A stretch of DNA of 64,000 bases from Streptomyces sp. NRRL S-455 (GCF_000717875.1 NZ_JOCT01000001.1:434001-498000), one strand, 5' to 3'; positions 35,643-45,411 are shown, counted from the stretch's first letter. The notes: generated from the letters alone by a model not told the origin. A program made the numbers and translations.

Positions 35643-38636
35643 CTAGCCGCCGCGCTGCCGCAGCACCGATCCGGACCGGCCCTTGACGACCTCCAGCTGC
35701 GCGTGGATCCGCCGCCGCAGGTCGGGCACATGGCTGACGATGCCGACGCTGCGGTCGCGTTCGCGCAGGGAGTCGAGGACGTCGAGGACCTCGTCGAGGG
35801 TCTGGTCGTCGAGGCTGCCGAAGCCCTCGTCGATGAAGAGGGTGTCCAGCCGCACCCCGCCCGCCTCGTCCGTGACGACATCCGCGAGGCCGAGGGCGAG
35901 AGCGAGGGAGGCGAAGAAGGTCTCGCCGCCCGACAGCGTCGCGGTGTCGCGTTCGCGGCCGGTCCAGGCGTCGACGACGTGCAGCCCGAGCCCGCTGCGC
36001 CCGCGTCCGGTGCGGTCGTCGGAGTGGACGAGGGTGTAGCGGCCGGACGACATGCGGCGCAGCCGGACGGTCGCGGCGGCGGCGACCTGCTCCAGCCGGG
36101 CCGCGAGCACGTAGGACTCCAGGCGCATCCGGCGCTCGTTGTCGGCCGAGGTGCCGGCGGTGAGGCCGGCCATGCGGGCGACCCGGTCGTACTCCTCACG
36201 CAGCGGTGCCAGCCGGCGTACGGAGGCGGTCGCGCGGGTGGCGAGCCGGTCGAGTTCGGCGCAGCGCCGTGCGGCGGCGTCGTGCGCGGAGGCGGCGTCG
36301 CGCAGGCGGCGGGTCGCCTCGTCGGCGGCCTGCTGCGCCGAGGCGACGTCGGCGGGGCGCTGTCCGGCGGCCGCGGCGGTGTCGGCCTCGGCGAGGACGG
36401 CCCGGACGGCGGCCTCCTCGTGCAGCCAGGTATCCAGGCGGTGTTGCAGTTCACGGTGGGACGCGTTGTCGAGGAGAGCGGCGGCGGCGGCCTGCGGGGT
36501 TTCGAAGCCGGCGCGGAAGGCGGCGTCGGCGAGCCGGGCGTCGGCGACCTTGAGCCGCTGGGCGGTGTCCTCGGCGACGCGGGCGGCGTCGGCGGCGTCG
36601 GTGAGCAGCGCGGTCCGCCGCTCCAGCTGCGCGGCCCGGGCGGCGACACTGTCCAGGTCGCCCCGGGCCCGGTCCAGCTCCTCCTCCAGGGCGGCGCGTT
36701 CGCGTTCCAGCCGCTCCCGGTGGCCGACCCGGGCGGCGGTCCGTACGGCGGCCTCCTGCCGGACGGCGACGCGCCGTTCGTGCTCGTGCCCGGCCTGCCG
36801 CAGCGCTTCCTGCGCGGAGTGCAGGTCGGCGGCCCCCTGGCGGGCCTGGGCGTACTGCTTCTCCAACTCGTCCGTCTCCTGGGCGAGTCGGTCGGTCGGG
36901 GTGTCACCGGCCTCGGCGGTCGCGGCGGCCAGTGCCTCCCGTACGGCGCCGAGCCGCCGCTCGTCCTCGGCACGCTGTTCGTCGGCGCGCTGGTACGCGG
37001 CCAGGGCGTCTTCCTCGGCCTCGCGGTCGACGTGCCCGGCGACCTTGCGGGCGGGGGCGGGGTGTTCGGTGGCACCGCAGACCGCGCAGGGCGTGCCGTC
37101 GGTGAGGTTCGCGGCGAGCTCGGCGGCGATGCCGGTCAGCCGCTGTTCCTTGAGGTCGAGCCAGTGCTGCTTGGCGCGCAGGGTCTCCTCCTGCGCGCGG
37201 CGGACCCGGTCCACGGCCCGGTTCGTGTCCTCGGTGAGCTGGTCACGCAGCCGGGCCGCCCTCAGCCGCTGCCGTGCGGGCTCACGCCGTACGGCGAGTT
37301 GTTCGGCCAGGGCGGCGGCCTGCTGCGCGGAGTCGATCCGGGCCTGGAGGCCGGTGCGGGTCTCCTCCCACCCGTCGAGCCAGGCCTCCGCCTCCTGGAG
37401 GACGTCCGCGTCGGCGCGCTCCTGACGGTCCAGGCCGGCGCGTTCGTCGAGGAGTTCGGCCAGTCGGCGCTCGGCGCGGCGGGCCGAGTCGAGTCCGCCC
37501 AGTTCCTCGGTGGCGCGGCGGGCGGCGGCGGCGAGTCCGGCCACCCCCGCGTCGGCGAAGCTCTCGGGCAGCAGGGCACGCGCGCGTGCTTCGGCGGCCG
37601 AGGCCTGCCGGTGTTCTGCGTCGGCCGACTCCCGCAGGTCCAGGGCGGGCGCGACCGCCTCGGCCTTGCGGGCCCGCTCCATGAGGGCCTGCGCCTCCCG
37701 GTACGCCCCGGCGCCCTCCTCCAGACGCGCGGCGCGTTCCCGCGCCTCGGCGTGCCTCTGCTGCAGCCGGGCGAGTTCGCGCACGTCGTCCAGGGCGCGG
37801 CCGGCGGCGGCCTGTGCGGACTCGGCGGCGGTGAGTGTGCATTCGGCGACGGTGAGCTGCTCCCGGGCGGTGCTGCGGGCGACGGCGGCCGCGCCCAGCA
37901 CGGCCTCGGCGAGGCCCGGTTCGCCCGGGCCCAGCTCGGGGAGCTCCATGGCGTCACCCGCGGCCTGCTGCATGCGGTGCGCGTCGGCCAGCAGTTCGGC
38001 GTCGCCGTCGCGCACCTGGGTCTCGGTGGCCCGGCGGCGTTCGGCGAGGCGTTTCTCGACGTCGGCGAAGCGGCGGGTGTCGAACAGGCGGCCGAGCAGC
38101 TTGCCGCGGGCCTCGGCATCGGCGCGCAGGAACCGTGCGAAGTCTCCCTGGGGCAGCAGGACGACCTGGCAGAACTGCTCCCGGCTCATGCCGAGCAGCT
38201 GGGTGATCTCCTCGCCGATCTCCTGGTGGGAGCGGCTGAGGTCCTTCCAGGTCCCGGCTGTGGTGTCGTACTCGCGCAGCCAGGTCTGGGCCTTGTCAAC
38301 GGTCGTGCCGGTCCCGCGCTTCTTGGGGCGTTCCCAGGGCGGCTGGCGGGTGATCTCCAGGCGGCGGCCGGCGACGGTGAGTTCGAGGGCGACCTCCGTG
38401 CGGGTGCCCGGGGCGGCGTGGTCGCTGCGCAGGGTCAAGCCCTGTCCGCCGCCCTGCCGGGCGCCCGGCACCGAGCCGTACAGGGCGTAGCAGACGGCGT
38501 CGAGGACGGAGGTCTTGCCCGCGCCGGTCGGTCCGTGCAGCAGGAACAGCCCGGCGGCGGACAGGTCGTCGAAGTCGACCGTCTGGGTGCCTCCGAAGGG
38601 GCCGAAGGCGGTGACCGCGAGCCGGTGCAGCCTCAC
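35643..38636 (-). CDS. sbcC: Nuclease SbcCD subunit C (SMC-like ATPase)
   Basis: 997 residues from GTG 38636, which overlaps the sbcD stop (GTGA). Walker A GPTGAGKTS at about 34-42, long coiled coil arms with the zinc hook C-A-V-C in the middle, then signature LSGGETFFASLAL and Walker B DTLFIDEGFGSLD near the end. With SbcD it opens hairpins and cleaves protein-blocked DNA ends. A longer reading frame upstream of 38636 runs within sbcD and is not used. Confidence 0.93.
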   Translation of the reverse strand: MRLHRLAVTAFGPFGGTQTVDFDDLSAAGLFLLHGPTGAGKTSVLDAVCYALYGSVPGARQGGGQGLTLRSDHAAPGTRTEVALELTVAGRRLEITRQPPWERPKKRGTGTTVDKAQTWLREYDTTAGTWKDLSRSHQEIGEEITQLLGMSREQFCQVVLLPQGDFARFLRADAEARGKLLGRLFDTRRFADVEKRLAERRRATETQVRDGDAELLADAHRMQQAAGDAMELPELGPGEPGLAEAVLGAAAVARSTAREQLTVAECTLTAAESAQAAAGRALDDVRELARLQQRHAEARERAARLEEGAGAYREAQALMERARKAEAVAPALDLRESADAEHRQASAAEARARALLPESFADAGVAGLAAAARRATEELGGLDSARRAERRLAELLDERAGLDRQERADADVLQEAEAWLDGWEETRTGLQARIDSAQQAAALAEQLAVRREPARQRLRAARLRDQLTEDTNRAVDRVRRAQEETLRAKQHWLDLKEQRLTGIAAELAANLTDGTPCAVCGATEHPAPARKVAGHVDREAEEDALAAYQRADEQRAEDERRLGAVREALAAATAEAGDTPTDRLAQETDELEKQYAQARQGAADLHSAQEALRQAGHEHERRVAVRQEAAVRTAARVGHRERLERERAALEEELDRARGDLDSVAARAAQLERRTALLTDAADAARVAEDTAQRLKVADARLADAAFRAGFETPQAAAAALLDNASHRELQHRLDTWLHEEAAVRAVLAEADTAAAAGQRPADVASAQQAADEATRRLRDAASAHDAAARRCAELDRLATRATASVRRLAPLREEYDRVARMAGLTAGTSADNERRMRLESYVLAARLEQVAAAATVRLRRMSSGRYTLVHSDDRTGRGRSGLGLHVVDAWTGRERDTATLSGGETFFASLALALGLADVVTDEAGGVRLDTLFIDEGFGSLDDQTLDEVLDVLDSLRERDRSVGIVSHVPDLRRRIHAQLEVVKGRSGSVLRQRGG

Positions 38637-39796
38637 CGCGCCACCTCCCGTACGGTCTCGTCGGCCCGCACCGCGTCGAACGCGTCCCGCAGCACCGCCC
38701 GTTCGTGCATGTCGGGTCCGGTGCCGCGCACGTGCGCGACGAAGTCCTCGGCGATCTGCTGGTCGCTGCGTCCGGCGAGGCGGCGGGCGTACGACACCTC
38801 CGGCTCGTCCTCGGCCCGGTCGGGGTCGAAGACGAGGCTGAGCGTGTGCGGGAAGCGCTCGGTGAGGCGGGCCATGGGGTCGGCCGGGCGGACCGGGTCG
38901 GTGAGCGTCGCCTCGACCCACGCCTCCTCGTGTTCCGCGAGCTCGGGGTCGGCGAGCAGGTCCTCCAGCGTGCCGCGGATCCGGGCCAGGGGGCGCGGCA
39001 CCGGGCAGTCGACGCGCTCGGCGGCGACGGAACCGTCGGCGGCCAGGTCGACGAGCCACATGCTCTTGCGGTGGGCGGCCTCGGAGAAGGAGTAGGGCAG
39101 CGGGGAACCGGAGTAGCGGACGCGGTCGCCGATGGTCTGGCAGCCGTGCAGATGGCCGAGCGCCACGTAGTCGACGCCGTCGAAGACGCCGGCGGGCACC
39201 GCGGCCACACCGCCGACGGTGATGTCCCGTTCGCTGTCGCTGGGTTCGCCGCCGGTGACGAAGGCGTGTGCGAGGACGACGGAGCGGGTACCGGGCGCGC
39301 GGGCCGCGAGGTCGGCGCGGACGCGGTCCATGGCGGCGGCGAGCACGGTCTCGTGTCCGGCCTTCTCCACACCGAACTCGTCCTTCACGAGGGCCGGTTC
39401 GAGGTAAGGCAAGCCGTAGAAGGCGACATCGCCCTGGGCGTCGGAGAGCACCACCGGGGTGCCGGCCGCGGACGGCTCGGTCCGCAGATGGATCCCGGCC
39501 CGCCCGATCAGCCCGGCCCCGACGCCCAGCCGGCGGGCCGAGTCGTGGTTCCCGGAGATCATCACCGTCGGCACGCCGAGCCCGGCGAGCCGGTGCAGGG
39601 CGTCGTCGAACAGCTCGACCGCGGCGAGCGGAGGCACCGCCCGGTCGTACACGTCGCCGGACACGACCACCGCGTCCACGGCGCGTTCCCGCACAGTCGT
39701 GACGAGGTGGGAGATGAAGTCGGCCTGGGCTCCGAGCATGTTCACCCGGTGGAACGAGCGGCCGAGGTGCCAGTCGGAGGTGTGCAGCAGCCTCAA
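38633..39796 (-). CDS. sbcD: Nuclease SbcCD subunit D (Mre11-like)
   Basis: 387 residues. The metallophosphoesterase motifs are all present: TSDWHLGR, VSGDVYDRAVPP, MISGNHDSARR, VLAHAFVTGG and LGHLHG. It supplies the Mn2+-dependent nuclease of SbcCD. It is first in the two-gene operon; the intergenic DNA upstream contains a perfect 7-5-7 hairpin. Confidence 0.94.
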   Translation of the reverse strand: MRLLHTSDWHLGRSFHRVNMLGAQADFISHLVTTVRERAVDAVVVSGDVYDRAVPPLAAVELFDDALHRLAGLGVPTVMISGNHDSARRLGVGAGLIGRAGIHLRTEPSAAGTPVVLSDAQGDVAFYGLPYLEPALVKDEFGVEKAGHETVLAAAMDRVRADLAARAPGTRSVVLAHAFVTGGEPSDSERDITVGGVAAVPAGVFDGVDYVALGHLHGCQTIGDRVRYSGSPLPYSFSEAAHRKSMWLVDLAADGSVAAERVDCPVPRPLARIRGTLEDLLADPELAEHEEAWVEATLTDPVRPADPMARLTERFPHTLSLVFDPDRAEDEPEVSYARRLAGRSDQQIAEDFVAHVRGTGPDMHERAVLRDAFDAVRADETVREVAR

Positions 39797-39847
39797 GACG
39801 CCACCACTCCGGCCCGCATGTCTCCCCCTGCTACCGCTCCTACCCGC

Positions 39848-39866
39848 GCGAGCCGGGACGGCTCGC
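39848..39866 (-). terminator. Hairpin between asnB and sbcD
   Basis: GCGAGCC and GGCTCGC form a perfect 7-bp stem around GGGAC, 117 bases past the asnB stop and 52 bases before sbcD. It may terminate asnB transcripts; no T-run. Confidence 0.4.
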
Positions 39867-39982
39867 TGTCAGCACCCACCACGCTAACGCGTGCGGGCAC
39901 CCGGTCCACCACGAACCTCGGTACACCACTCACAACCAGCGGCGAATCGGCGGAAATATCCGCATGCGAGCTGTGAAGCGGG

Positions 39983-41836
39983 TCACTCCGGTGCGATGTC
40001 GTACTCCCGCATCCACCGGTCGAGGTACAGGGCGGTCTCCAGGCCGTTGCGGTGCAACTGCGTGTGGAAGTGCCCCTGCGGGAGGTCGAGCAGCCGGGTC
40101 AGCTCGGTGGCGTCCACCACGTCGAAGGCGGGAGAGGAGCGGTCGGCGAGCAGCGTCCGGGTCCGGGCCCGCAGGTCCTTCTCGTAGAGCTGGTCGGCGG
40201 TGGTCGGGTAGGGGCTCTTCCGCCGCTCCAGGACCGAGCGGGGCACGATGTCGCGGGTGGCGCGCTTCAGGAGGCCCTTGGGGTCGCCGTCGGGTGTCTT
40301 GAGGTCCCAGGGCGTGTTGTGCACGTACTCGACCAGCCGGTGGTCGCAGAACGGCACGCGGACCTCCAGCCCGGCGGCCATGCTGAGCCGGTCCTTGCGG
40401 TCGAGCAGGGCGGGCAGCCAGCGGGTGAGGTGCAGGTGACTGATCTCCCGCATGCGGCGTTCCGTCGGGGAGTCGCCCGGCAGGTGCTGGACCTCGGCGA
40501 GGGCCTGCTGATAACGGTCCGCGCGGTACTGCTCGAAGCGGGTGGCCGTCCGGAAGGCCGGGGAGAGCAGTTCGGGTGTGATGAGCTGCATACGGCTGAG
40601 CCAGGGGAACGTCGGGGTCCGGACGGTGGCCGGGTCGTGGAACCACGCATAGCCGCCGAAGACCTCGTCGGCCGACTCTCCCGAGAGGGCGACCGTGGAG
40701 TGCTCGCGTATCCCGCGGAACAGCAGGTGCAGTGAGGTGTCGACGTCGCCGAAGGTGTACGGCAGGTCGTGGGCCCGCAGGACCGCGTCACGGTTGGCGT
40801 CCCGGGTGAGTTCGTCGGCGGAGAGCTCGATGAGACGGTGGTCGGTGCCGATGTGGCGGGCGGCTTCGAGGGCGTAGGGGGAGTCGCGTTCGGGCCGGAA
40901 GTCGCTGGCCTTGAAGTCGGCTTCGCTGCCGGTGAAGTCGACGGCGAAGGACCGTACCGGGGGCTCGCCGGCGCGGGTCTGGACCCGGGCGGCCAGTGCG
41001 GTGAGGACGGTGGAGTCCAGTCCGCCGGAGAGCAGGGTGCACAGCGGCACGTCGGTGACCATCTGGCGGGAGACGGTGTCCTCCAGCAGGGCCCGGACGG
41101 TGTCCGCCGCGGTGCCGGCGTCGTCCTCGTGCGGCTGGCGCTCCAGGCTCCAGTACCGCTGGATCCGCAGCCCGTCGCGGTCGTAGGCCGCGACGCAGCC
41201 CGGCGGGACTTCCTCGATGTCCCGGTAGGGGGTGACGCCCGGCGACTTCATCAGGCCGAGGAGGTCGGCGAGCCCTTGGTCGTCGAGCCGGGCGCGGAAG
41301 CGCGGGTGAGCGAGGACCGCCTTGGGTTCGGAGCCGAACAGGACACCGCCCGCGAGGCGTCCGATGTACAGCGGCTTGATGCCGAGCCGGTCGCGCACCA
41401 GCAGGAGGCGCTGGACGCGCTCGTCCCACAGCGCGAAGGCGAACATGCCGTTGAGGCGCCTGACGAAGTCCTCGCCCCACTGGAGGTAGGCGCGCAGGAC
41501 GACTTCGGTGTCCGAGCGGGTACCGAAGGTGTGGCCGAACCCACGTAGTTCCTCCCGGAGTTCACGGAAGTTGTACACCTCGCCGCTGTAACTGAGCACC
41601 ACGGACGGCTTTTCCCCGGCGGGCCGGTCCGGCCCCGTGGGCACGGCCATGGGCTGCCTGCCGCCCTCGATGTCGATGATGGCCAGCCGGCGGTGACCGA
41701 GGACGGCGTGTGTTCCGGTGTGGATTCCGGCGGCGTCCGGCCCGCGGCAGGCCATGGTCCGCACCATCGGCTCGACGCTGTCCACCTCCCGTGTGAGGTC
41801 GCCTCGGACGTCGGCCCAGCCTGCGATTCCGCACAT
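39983..41836 (-). CDS. asnB: Glutamine-hydrolysing asparagine synthetase-type amidotransferase
   Basis: 617 residues from ATG 41836 with GGAG seven bases upstream. The N-terminus MCGIAGW exposes the catalytic Cys2 of class II glutaminases; RGPDAAG and YSGEVYNFRELR follow. The synthetase part has LLSGGLDST (ATP pyrophosphatase loop) and ALSGESADEVFGGY. It moves glutamine nitrogen to an adenylated carboxylate. It is divergent from the PaaK-like gene across 401 bases; it may be housekeeping AsnB or the amide-forming enzyme of the adjacent biosynthetic locus. Confidence 0.9.
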   Translation of the reverse strand: MCGIAGWADVRGDLTREVDSVEPMVRTMACRGPDAAGIHTGTHAVLGHRRLAIIDIEGGRQPMAVPTGPDRPAGEKPSVVLSYSGEVYNFRELREELRGFGHTFGTRSDTEVVLRAYLQWGEDFVRRLNGMFAFALWDERVQRLLLVRDRLGIKPLYIGRLAGGVLFGSEPKAVLAHPRFRARLDDQGLADLLGLMKSPGVTPYRDIEEVPPGCVAAYDRDGLRIQRYWSLERQPHEDDAGTAADTVRALLEDTVSRQMVTDVPLCTLLSGGLDSTVLTALAARVQTRAGEPPVRSFAVDFTGSEADFKASDFRPERDSPYALEAARHIGTDHRLIELSADELTRDANRDAVLRAHDLPYTFGDVDTSLHLLFRGIREHSTVALSGESADEVFGGYAWFHDPATVRTPTFPWLSRMQLITPELLSPAFRTATRFEQYRADRYQQALAEVQHLPGDSPTERRMREISHLHLTRWLPALLDRKDRLSMAAGLEVRVPFCDHRLVEYVHNTPWDLKTPDGDPKGLLKRATRDIVPRSVLERRKSPYPTTADQLYEKDLRARTRTLLADRSSPAFDVVDATELTRLLDLPQGHFHTQLHRNGLETALYLDRWMREYDIAPE

Positions 41837-42237
41837 GAGAAAGCTCCAAGTGGGGGCGTGGAAATGCGTGCTCACGGATTCGGATGAGGGTCGCGGGTGG
41901 CCGTGTGAAAACGGCGAAACCCGCTGTTCGGGATCCCTTAACCGCGACTTTGATAAGACTCCGGATTCACACCGGCGTGCGTCGAGACTAAGCCGGAAAA
42001 TCAACTCGGGCAACGTACCGATCAGTAGGCGCATTGACGCACCGACAGGTCCGTCGATTTTCAGTCGCACATGGCCAATTGAGACCCCCAAGGCCGGTTG
42101 CACGGCCGACCTTTAGTGCTATACGTTCGCTGTGAGTCGGGCGTCCGGCCCCTCTGCCAAGCCCTGAGCTGTGGCCTCCCGACTCCCGCAGGGCGGCCCG
42201 TCGACGCCGATGTCACGGGAGTACGCACAGGCGATAA
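41837..42237. other. Divergent promoter region of the biosynthetic locus
   Basis: 401 bases, clearly lower in G+C than its surroundings (for example 41930-42070), with no credible gene. It must hold the promoters for asnB (minus) and the PaaK-like operon (plus). Inverted GGCCG/CGGCC segments near 42093-42110 could be part of an activator site. Confidence 0.7.
42098..42125 (+). promoter_or_regulatory. Candidate promoter of the PaaK-like operon
   Basis: TTGCAC (42098-42103) and TATACG (42120-42125) spaced 16 bases resemble a vegetative -35/-10 pair. A start near 42132 would give a 5-prime leader of about 100 nt. Confidence 0.4.
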
Positions 42238-43593
42238 ATGAGCGAGGTTCGTGTGATCCTGCACACCGACAAACGCCAGGCATTACTTCGTGAGGCACAG
42301 TCCGAGATACGGGAGAATCAAGGCCGCGTCCCGGCCATGGACTTCTACACCAGAAAGCTCTCCGCCGCCTGGCGACGCGCACGCGGAACAAGGGCCTACG
42401 GGCCTGGTGAGGGCCGGGACGATATCGGGGAGTTCTCCCTCGATCGTTTCCGGGAGCTGCCCGTGACCCCGCGTGAGTCACTGAAGGCACAGCCGTTGGA
42501 CTTCGCGGCCGTGACGCCCACCGAGGGCTCGAAGTACTACGAGACCACCGGCACGACGGGCCGGCCCACGCCCACCCCGCGCCTCGCCGAGGACACCATC
42601 TGGAACACCGTCTCGGTGGCCGAGGCGTGGCGTCCGCTGCTCGGAGCCGACGAGCGCGTCGTGATCCTGCTGCCGTCCGACATCGTTCCGGTGGCGGATC
42701 TGATCGCGGGGGTCTGCGAGTACCTGGACCTCGCGCACATCCGCGCCTACCCGTTCGCCAACGGCATCACCGACTGGGACCGGCTGGAGGCCATGTGGCG
42801 GACCTACCGCCCCACCACGGTCTTCGTCGCCCCCGGCGTGGCCCTGCAGTTCACCCGGCTGCTGGCGCAGCGCGGGCTGCTGGACGACCTGAGCTCCTCG
42901 GTGGACCGGCTGATGCTGCTCGGCGAGGTCAACACCGCGCCCTTCCGCACCCGGCTGGGCAGGTGGTGGAACGCCGGGGCCTTCGACGCCAGTTACGGCA
43001 GCACGGAGACCGGCACGCTGGCCGCCGCCTGCGCGCACGGCCGCCAGCACCTGCTGCCCGCCGCCACCTACTTCGAGCTGGCCACACCCGAAGGGGTCGT
43101 GCCGCTGCACGACCGGGGCGGCCACGAGCGGGGGCGGCTCGTCGTCACCCCCCTCAACGCCCACGCCAGGCCCCTGCTGCGGCTGGACACCGGCGACGAG
43201 GTGTCCGTCGGGACGGACTGCCCGTGCGGCAGTGCCGTACCCCGGATCACCGTCCACGGCCGCGCCAGTGACGGCCTGCGAGTGCGCGGCACACCGCTGT
43301 CGGTGCGGGCCGTCGAGGAGGTGGTCTACGGAGTGACCGACGCCACCGGCTATCTGTTGGAGGTGGACAGCGAGGGTACCTACGCCCGGCTGCTCCTGGA
43401 ACGCGGCGTCGGTACCGGACGCGACCGCGAACCCGAGGAGTGCCGGCGCGTCCAGGCCAGGTCCGAGGAGTTGCTCGGGCTGCGCTGGGACGGGGTGGTG
43501 TTCGTCAACTCCCTGCCCGCCAACACCAAGAGCGGCGCCTCGCAGAAGAGCTGGAAGCGGTCCAACATCAGGGAAGTGGAGGTCGCGCGATGA
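42238..43593 (+). CDS. PaaK-like adenylate-forming enzyme with TTA codon
   Basis: 451 residues from ATG 42238; a GTG at 42253 preceded by GCGAGG is the alternative. The ATP-binding motif YETTGTTGRP (101-110), FDASYGSTETGT and RLDTGDEV define the phenylacetate-CoA ligase branch of class I adenylate-forming enzymes, which activate an aromatic or short acid as acyl-AMP. KSGASQKSWKR near the end is a possible catalytic-lysine region. Leu16 is TTA (42283-42285), so the first gene of the operon is probably bldA-controlled. No paa catabolic genes adjoin. Its stop overlaps the next start (ATGA). Confidence 0.85.
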   Translation: MSEVRVILHTDKRQALLREAQSEIRENQGRVPAMDFYTRKLSAAWRRARGTRAYGPGEGRDDIGEFSLDRFRELPVTPRESLKAQPLDFAAVTPTEGSKYYETTGTTGRPTPTPRLAEDTIWNTVSVAEAWRPLLGADERVVILLPSDIVPVADLIAGVCEYLDLAHIRAYPFANGITDWDRLEAMWRTYRPTTVFVAPGVALQFTRLLAQRGLLDDLSSSVDRLMLLGEVNTAPFRTRLGRWWNAGAFDASYGSTETGTLAAACAHGRQHLLPAATYFELATPEGVVPLHDRGGHERGRLVVTPLNAHARPLLRLDTGDEVSVGTDCPCGSAVPRITVHGRASDGLRVRGTPLSVRAVEEVVYGVTDATGYLLEVDSEGTYARLLLERGVGTGRDREPEECRRVQARSEELLGLRWDGVVFVNSLPANTKSGASQKSWKRSNIREVEVAR

Positions 43594-45362
43594 CCACCAC
43601 CGTGACGAGCACGGCCCCCCGCGCGCCGCAGGGGCGGGGCGTGTCCGGCGGGGAACCCGACCTGTGGTGCACCTACGCCGCCGTGCGGACCCTGGCCTGG
43701 CTGGACCGCACGGACAGCGTCACCGACCCGGACGGCACCGCCGCCTATCTGGCCGGCCGGCGCAACACCGACGGCGGTTACGCCTGGAGCCGGGGCATGC
43801 TCTCCGACGCCTGGGCGACCTTCTACTGCACGCAGGGGCTGCGCGACCTGGGCCGCCCGGTGCGCGACGTCGAGGGCACGGCCCGCTGGCTGGAGCGCAC
43901 CTGGTCCGGCGACGCCTACGCGATGCTCCCGGGGCAGGCCCCGGACGTGTGGGCCACCCACTTCTCCACCCGTTCGGCGGTCGAGCTGTGCGGCGGCCCG
44001 GTGCCCGACCGTGCCCGCCTGCTGGACTGGCTGGGCCGGCTCCAGTGCGCCGAGGGCGGCCTGAGCTGGTCCCCCGAGGACGCCCGGCGCGGCAAGGCCG
44101 ACGTACGGGCCTGCTACTACGGGGTGATGGCCTGGCGGGCCGCCACCGCGGGCGGCGCCTCGGGAGCCCCGCCGTGGGACGAGGAGGCGCTCGTCGCCTG
44201 GCTGCGCGCCCGCCAGGGCGAGGAGGGCGGCTTCCGTTTCGCGCCCGCCGCCGAGGTGCCCTGCCTGTGGGCCACGTACCGGGCCGTGGGCGCGCTCGCG
44301 GCGCTCGGCCGGGCCCCGCGCGATCCCGACGGCTGCCACGCCTGGGTCATGGGCCTTCGCGGCCCGTCCGGTGCCTTCGTGCGCTGGGAGGGGTACGACG
44401 TCGAGGACGTGTGGGCCTCCTTCTGTGCCGTCGGCACCCTCAAGGCGCTCGGTGCGCCGCTCTCGCCCGTCGCCGACGCCGTCACCGCCCGCCTCGCCGA
44501 ACTGGCCTGCCCGGGCGGCGGCTACACCTACCGGGAGCCGCGGGACGCGGCGGACGCCCTGTCCACGGCCGCCGCCGTGCTCTCGGCCGGCCCGGCCTCC
44601 CCGCGCCCGGCGGAGGTGCGCTGGCTGGAGGGCTGCCAACTGCCCAACGAGGGCGGCTTGATGTACATGCCGGGCCGGGGCAGCGAGGTGCGCTGCACCC
44701 TGTGGGCCCTGGCGGCCGGAGCGTTCGCCGAGGACCGGGCGGCCCGGCGCCGGATCGCCGGCTGGCTGGCCGAACTCCAGAACGCCGACGGTGGGTTCGG
44801 CTACTGGGAGGGACGCGGGTCCGACATGGTGTCCACGGCCGCGGCGGTGGAGACGGCGGCCCTGCTCGGCGGGCCGGACGGACTCGGTCTTGACCTCGCC
44901 GGTGTGCTGTCCTTCGTCGAGTCCTGCCGCGTCCCCGACGGCGAGGCGCACACGTACGGCAACGTGCCCGGCTCCCAGCCGGGCCTGCGCCCCGCGCTCC
45001 AGGCCCAGCGCGTCCGGCTGCTCCTCGGCCCCGGGCCGGCCGAGTCCGCCGAGGCCCGCGACGCCGTCGAGGTCCTGCTCGCCCGCCATCGGGTACGGAG
45101 CGGCGGATACGCGGGCGAGGGCAACCGCGTCCCCGACCTGCTGTCCACCTACGAGGCGGTGCTGGCCGCCGACCGGGCCGGGCTCGCCCTCGACACCGGA
45201 CACGCCGGCGCGTTCACCGACCGGGTGCGCGGAGCCGAGGGCACCGCGTGGAGCCCGCTGGCCCCGGGCGGCGGAGGCCCGCTGGCCGACTGTCTCGGAA
45301 CCCTCCTCGCCCGGCGCCTGACCGCGGGGCCCGGCACGCTGCCGGCCCTCGCCCTGTCCTGA
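43590..45362 (+). CDS. Alpha/alpha-toroid repeat protein (terpene cyclase/prenyltransferase-like)
   Basis: 590 residues. About ten repeats share the pattern acidic-x-x-W/L-x-T/S-x-x-A-V-x-x-L, for example SDAWATFYCTQGLRDLG, PDVWATHFSTRSAVELCGG, EDVWASFCAVGTLKALG and PDLLSTYEAVLAADRAG, interleaved with GGY/GGF turns. This is the QW/PPTA-type toroid of squalene cyclases and protein prenyltransferase beta subunits. The zinc D-x-C of prenyltransferases and the DXDD of class II terpene cyclases are not clearly present (DVED is the nearest), so catalysis is unproven. ATGA overlap ties it to the adenylating enzyme. One of the most distinctive members of the locus. Confidence 0.78.
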   Translation: MTTTVTSTAPRAPQGRGVSGGEPDLWCTYAAVRTLAWLDRTDSVTDPDGTAAYLAGRRNTDGGYAWSRGMLSDAWATFYCTQGLRDLGRPVRDVEGTARWLERTWSGDAYAMLPGQAPDVWATHFSTRSAVELCGGPVPDRARLLDWLGRLQCAEGGLSWSPEDARRGKADVRACYYGVMAWRAATAGGASGAPPWDEEALVAWLRARQGEEGGFRFAPAAEVPCLWATYRAVGALAALGRAPRDPDGCHAWVMGLRGPSGAFVRWEGYDVEDVWASFCAVGTLKALGAPLSPVADAVTARLAELACPGGGYTYREPRDAADALSTAAAVLSAGPASPRPAEVRWLEGCQLPNEGGLMYMPGRGSEVRCTLWALAAGAFAEDRAARRRIAGWLAELQNADGGFGYWEGRGSDMVSTAAAVETAALLGGPDGLGLDLAGVLSFVESCRVPDGEAHTYGNVPGSQPGLRPALQAQRVRLLLGPGPAESAEARDAVEVLLARHRVRSGGYAGEGNRVPDLLSTYEAVLAADRAGLALDTGHAGAFTDRVRGAEGTAWSPLAPGGGGPLADCLGTLLARRLTAGPGTLPALALS

Positions 45363-45411
45363 ATCACCCGGTTCCCGAACCGCGAGCCTGATACGCCGTC
45401 CCGGAGGCCTC

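Noticed and set aside
38637..39059. N-terminal extension of sbcC
   Set aside because: The extra reading frame lies inside sbcD; the GTG at 38636 gives the proper SbcC N-terminus.
35553..39095. Very long plus-strand reading frame opposite sbcCD
   Set aside because: It mirrors sbcC and sbcD, whose motifs are complete; high G+C leaves the opposite strand open by chance.
42238..43593. Phenylacetate catabolism operon
   Set aside because: Only the PaaK-like enzyme is present; no paaABCDE, paaG or related genes adjoin, and its neighbours are biosynthetic.
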